From: Allopusillimonas ginsengisoli
GTDB taxonomy: Bacteria; Pseudomonadota; Gammaproteobacteria; Burkholderiales; Burkholderiaceae_B
Direction: 5' to 3'
Length of the DNA stretch: 64,000 nucleotides
Assembly (NCBI RefSeq): GCF_004153455.1
Contig: NZ_SDQE01000004.1
Location: forward strand, 62,001 to 126,000
Below the pieces are notes generated by a model that saw only the letters and a program-made list of their open reading frames with translations, did not search any database and was not told the DNA's origin. Both the position numbers and the translations under genes were made by a program. Position 1 is the stretch's first letter. Each line of letters begins with the position of its first letter. Shown piece by piece: positions 60,920-64,000 of this stretch.

Positions 60920-61424
60920 GTTTTATTTCTCCCTTTTGTTGCATGCATGGCGTTGGTACGAACGCGCGCAGTCATACCGGCCCGCTGCGGCCAAGCCACT
61001 GCAGTCCTGCATGAAAGACACATACCAGGTGCCTTGTTGCAGCCCCAGGCAAAGCAAAGGACGAAAACCCGGTAGAACCGGCATTGACGCGCTGAAAGCC
61101 TGAATCTGCGGTACCGGCCTCAAAGAAACCAGCGGATAGTTCCGCGGCCGCGAGGCCGGGCATATTGTTTCGGCGGTTAAACCGGGCTACTGCGTAGCAG
61201 CCGTTTGACGAGGCATTGCCTCAAAATATCATTCTGCCAACTATTGCCGCGCGCTTGCTGCAATACAGAATGTCTCGGGACGCATTGTACCGTCTGCATG
61301 CGTCGGCGTCCAACACGCTTGAAGTTTCAATGATCTTGGTACGCCGGGCATCAATGAATGATGTACAGTAGAAAATCGCGCAACACCATGCGTTGCGCCG
61401 CTTTACGCCATACGGGACACCATC
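60920..61424. other. gene-free stretch between symporter and CoA-transferase genes
   Basis: No supportable gene is present. On the minus strand, within the symporter leader, CCGGT-TCT-ACCGG followed by GTTTTC (hairpin at 61069-61081) resembles a weak terminator about 150 bp before the start codon. A GCTAC-TGC-GTAGC hairpin is at 61186-61198. The divergent promoters must lie here, but no clear boxes were found. Confidence 0.45.
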
Positions 61425-62819
61425 ATGGATGACTCTGCAATCATCACGGATTTCATGCACGCCATGCAGCCGTGCGCGCCCCCGACCTCACCCCACCTAC
61501 CGGTCCTGCTGGGACAAGGCAGCCTGCAATCTGCCTTTGCGGTCACGCCGCTGGCTGTCGCTGCCATCGGCACTGCCGCACAGGCGCTGGCGGATTATGT
61601 CGACGCAAGCTTCGGCCGGCGCCCTGATGTGGCGGTTGACCGACGCCTGGCCTCCTTGTGGTTCGGCACCTCTCTTCGCCCGCAGGGCTGGCGCTTACCC
61701 GATGTGCGCGATCCCATTACCGGCGACTATCGCACGCGGGACGGCTGGTTGCGCATACACGCCAATGCGCCGCACCATCGCACCGCTGCGATAGCGGTGC
61801 TGGGTTGCGCGCCCGACCATCAGGCTGTTGCCAACGCCGTTGCCCATTGGGATGCGCAAGCGCTTGAGGATGCATTGGTCCAGGCACATGCGTGTGCGGC
61901 GGCCATGCATAGCCGCACATCGTGGGCCGAACATCCGCAAGGCAAGGCGGTCGCCGCAGAGCCGGTTTTCCGTTGCTCCCGCCACGAGCGTGACGCTGGG
62001 CTTCGTCACAACGGCACCAGCCAGCGCCGCACGCTCGCCAGCCCGGGAAGGCCGCTGGCTGGACTGCGCGTGCTCGACCTGACCCGCGTCCTGGCGGGAC
62101 CCGTATCCACCCGCTTTCTGGCGGGCTATGGCGCCACGGTGTTGCGCATCGATCCCCCCTGGTGGACAGAGCCCGGCATGGTGCCCGAAGTCACGCTGGG
62201 CAAGCGTTGCGCCGAACTGGATTTGCGGGATGGCCAGCAACTGGAGCTGCTACGGTCATTGCTGGCGGAAGCCGATGTGATGATACATGGCTATCGACCC
62301 GACGCACTGGCGCGTCTGGGTCTGGGCGAGCGCGAACGCCAGGCGATACGCCCCGGTCTGGTCGACGTGTGCCTGGACGCCTATGGCTGGACCGGCCCCT
62401 GGCAGTCAAGGCGCGGCTTCGACAGCCTGGTACAGTTGAGCAACGGTATTGCGCATGCAGGCATGGAATACTTCAACAAAGACATCCCTACGCCCTTGCC
62501 TGTGCAGGCGCTGGATCAAGCCACAGGTTACCTGATGGCTGCGGCCGCATTGCAGGGGCTTACCAATAGATTGCACGATGGGCATGGCACAACCATGCAA
62601 CTATCTTTGGCGTGTACCGGCGAACTGCTCGCATCGCAACAGGCGATCCGCACCAGCGCCCTGACGCCTGAAACTGACGCAGACCTGGCGCCAGCCATCG
62701 AGATGACGAGCTGGGGTCCTGCGCAGCGGCTGGTACCCCCTTGCTGGATAGAAGGCATCCCCATGCATTGGGACGTGCCAGCCTCCGCATTGCGGGAAAG
62801 CACGCCGCAGTGGCCCTGA
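61425..62819 (+). CDS. class III CoA-transferase (CaiB/BaiF family)
   Basis: A 464-residue CoA-transferase. The recognisable domain starts at about 210: LAGLRVLDLTRVLAGPVSTRFLAGYGATVLRID, quoted LRVLDLTRVLAGPVSTRFLA, then DLRDGQQLELLRSLLAEADV, and the catalytic aspartate in RRGFDSLVQLSNGIA. The first 200 residues contain a weaker second copy-like region without the active-site motif. It is convergent with the TctA gene. A role in activating an imported carboxylate is an inference from that neighbour. Confidence 0.88.
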   Translation: MDDSAIITDFMHAMQPCAPPTSPHLPVLLGQGSLQSAFAVTPLAVAAIGTAAQALADYVDASFGRRPDVAVDRRLASLWFGTSLRPQGWRLPDVRDPITGDYRTRDGWLRIHANAPHHRTAAIAVLGCAPDHQAVANAVAHWDAQALEDALVQAHACAAAMHSRTSWAEHPQGKAVAAEPVFRCSRHERDAGLRHNGTSQRRTLASPGRPLAGLRVLDLTRVLAGPVSTRFLAGYGATVLRIDPPWWTEPGMVPEVTLGKRCAELDLRDGQQLELLRSLLAEADVMIHGYRPDALARLGLGERERQAIRPGLVDVCLDAYGWTGPWQSRRGFDSLVQLSNGIAHAGMEYFNKDIPTPLPVQALDQATGYLMAAAALQGLTNRLHDGHGTTMQLSLACTGELLASQQAIRTSALTPETDADLAPAIEMTSWGPAQRLVPPCWIEGIPMHWDVPASALRESTPQWP

Positions 62820-62869
62820 ACACCCTGTAAAAGCCAGGATTCACACACGGCAGCCCCGCACCCAAGGCA

Positions 62870-62900
62870 AGAAACCGGGCGCATCGCGCACCCGGTTTCT
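62870..62900. terminator. probable bidirectional terminator
   Basis: AGAAACCGGG / CCCGGTTTCT, 10 bp perfect, 11-base loop, between convergent genes. The AT-rich outer end of the stem gives a short T-rich tract on either strand. Confidence 0.6.
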
Positions 62901-62942
62901 CATGCTGGCCTCAGCCACATCCAAACATCGGGCGCAGGCCGT

Positions 62943-64000
62943 TCAGGCGGTCTGCAAACGCGATTTGCGCTTGCGCAGGTAACGCAGCACAGGCGGAACC
63001 ACCACAATCACGATCGACACCAGCCACAGGCCTTTTGCAATGCCGCTGTCGAACAGAATATGCAGGTTGCCATCCGTGATCGACAATGCGCGCCGCAGAT
63101 TTTGCTCCATCATGTCGCCCAGCACGACGCCCAGCACCAGCGGCGCCATCGGCACGTCAGCCTTGCGCAGCAGGTAGCCGATCCCGCCAATGACAGCGGC
63201 CATCATCAGATCGAAAGTACCTGCGTTGATGGCATACACACCGATATAACTGACCGCAAGAATGCCCGGAACCATCAACCAGCCCGGCACCGACAGCACC
63301 TTGGAGAACACGCGTACCATGGGCACGTTCATCAGGAACAGAATCACATTGGCGATAAAGAGCGACGCGATCAGGCCCCACACCAGCTCGGGCTTGGTAT
63401 CGAACAGCACGGGGCCGGGCGTGATGTTATAAAGCGTCAGCGCGCCCATCATCACTGCTGTCGTGCCCGATCCCGGCACGCCAAGCGTCAGCATGGGAAC
63501 AAACGAGCCCACCGCCGACGCCGTAGCTGCCGCTTCAGGCGCGGTGACGCCCCGCAGATCGCCTTTGCCAAACTTCGAATTAACGGGATCCTTGTTTTCA
63601 CAGATCCGCTTCTCATTGGAATAGGCCACCGCTGACGCGACGCTTGCGCCAGCGCCAGGCAACACGCCCACGACAAACCCCAGCAGCGAACTGCGCACCA
63701 CGGTCCACCACGTAAACGCCAGCTCTTTGACATTGAACAGTTTGCGCCCGCTGGACTCGACTTCGACATGCTGCCCGCCGACGAGCTTTTCAAGCATCTC
63801 GAGCAGCTCCGCCACCGCGAACAGTGCAATGACGACGACCACAAACTGTATGCCATCGAACAAATGCACGGAGTCGAATGTGTAGCGATAAATACCGGAG
63901 TTCGAATCAACACCTACTGTCGCGATCGCCAGGCCGATCAGCGCGGAGAGCGCCCCCTTGACGGGTTTGTCGCCCAGCAGACTGGTAAGGCAGCAGAAAG
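62943..64000 (-). CDS. TTT-family large permease TctA (5' part outside window)
   Basis: C-terminal about 350 residues of the usual 500 of a tripartite tricarboxylate transporter membrane subunit. The frame stays open to the window end; LLGDKPVKGALSALIGLAIATVGVDS is readable there (quoted GALSALIGLAIATVGVDS). Further on come FVVGVLPGAGASVASAVAYSNEKR, the conserved ALTLYNITPGPVLFD and GLIASLFIANVIL. About eight membrane segments are visible. The cognate TctB and Bug genes should lie beyond the right edge. Confidence 0.96.
   Translation of the reverse strand, partial: FCCLTSLLGDKPVKGALSALIGLAIATVGVDSNSGIYRYTFDSVHLFDGIQFVVVVIALFAVAELLEMLEKLVGGQHVEVESSGRKLFNVKELAFTWWTVVRSSLLGFVVGVLPGAGASVASAVAYSNEKRICENKDPVNSKFGKGDLRGVTAPEAAATASAVGSFVPMLTLGVPGSGTTAVMMGALTLYNITPGPVLFDTKPELVWGLIASLFIANVILFLMNVPMVRVFSKVLSVPGWLMVPGILAVSYIGVYAINAGTFDLMMAAVIGGIGYLLRKADVPMAPLVLGVVLGDMMEQNLRRALSITDGNLHILFDSGIAKGLWLVSIVIVVVPPVLRYLRKRKSRLQTA

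Overview
The window looks like chromosomal DNA of a betaproteobacterium of the order Burkholderiales, most likely family Alcaligenaceae (Bordetella/Achromobacter/Pusillimonas relatives). This is inferred from gene order and protein style. There is a ribB-ribH-nusB-thiL-pgpA-pncC block, an ftsY/rsmD-coaD-ferredoxin block, a three-gene pntAA-pntAB-pntB transhydrogenase, CIRCE-controlled groESL, and tripartite tricarboxylate transporter (TTT/Bug) genes cut by both window edges. I saw no rRNA, tRNA or CRISPR array.

Layout. 1-3.7 kb: a Bug solute receptor (cut by the left edge) behind a two-domain metallophosphoesterase, with a divergent IclR regulator. 3.7-9.2 kb (minus strand): ergothioneine genes egtB-egtD, a flavin reductase, folE2, and a SnoaL/quinone-oxidoreductase pair facing a LysR regulator. 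10.2-11.1 kb: a small accessory patch with an IS3 remnant and a HigBA toxin-antitoxin pair. 11.3-19.2 kb: groESL, dgkA and pyrF, then the minus-strand riboflavin/thiamine/lipid block. 19.3-25.4 kb: IclR, a phosphonate-type ABC transporter and a CYTH-CHAD protein. 25.4-36.7 kb: ftsY, rsmD, coaD, ferredoxin, AsmA, metY, yidB and pnt.

36.7-38.0 kb holds no convincing gene. It carries a long imperfect inverted repeat with arms of about 400 bp around a 13-unit hexanucleotide array. Each arm has a 14-bp perfect hairpin with the same 8-nt loop, but six of the stem pairs differ between the arms with pairing fully kept. This is the most unusual structure in the window.

38.0-46.2 kb is catabolic. An ALDH7-type dehydrogenase, a FAD amine oxidase and a ketimine-reductase-like protein could form a pipecolate/lysine route. 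Beside them, four genes cover 3-hydroxyanthranilate to 4-oxalocrotonate (dioxygenase, ACMS decarboxylase, aminomuconate semialdehyde dehydrogenase, aminomuconate deaminase). An XRE-cupin regulator lies among them.

46.3-64 kb: thiopurine methyltransferase, an unknown protein, nadE, an MFS transporter, two different dihydroxyacid dehydratases, small redox and membrane proteins, ppc, a sodium:solute symporter with a 43-residue membrane companion, a class III CoA-transferase, and the C-terminal part of a TctA permease cut by the right edge.

Calls rest on reading motifs and protein similarity by eye; no database search was run.
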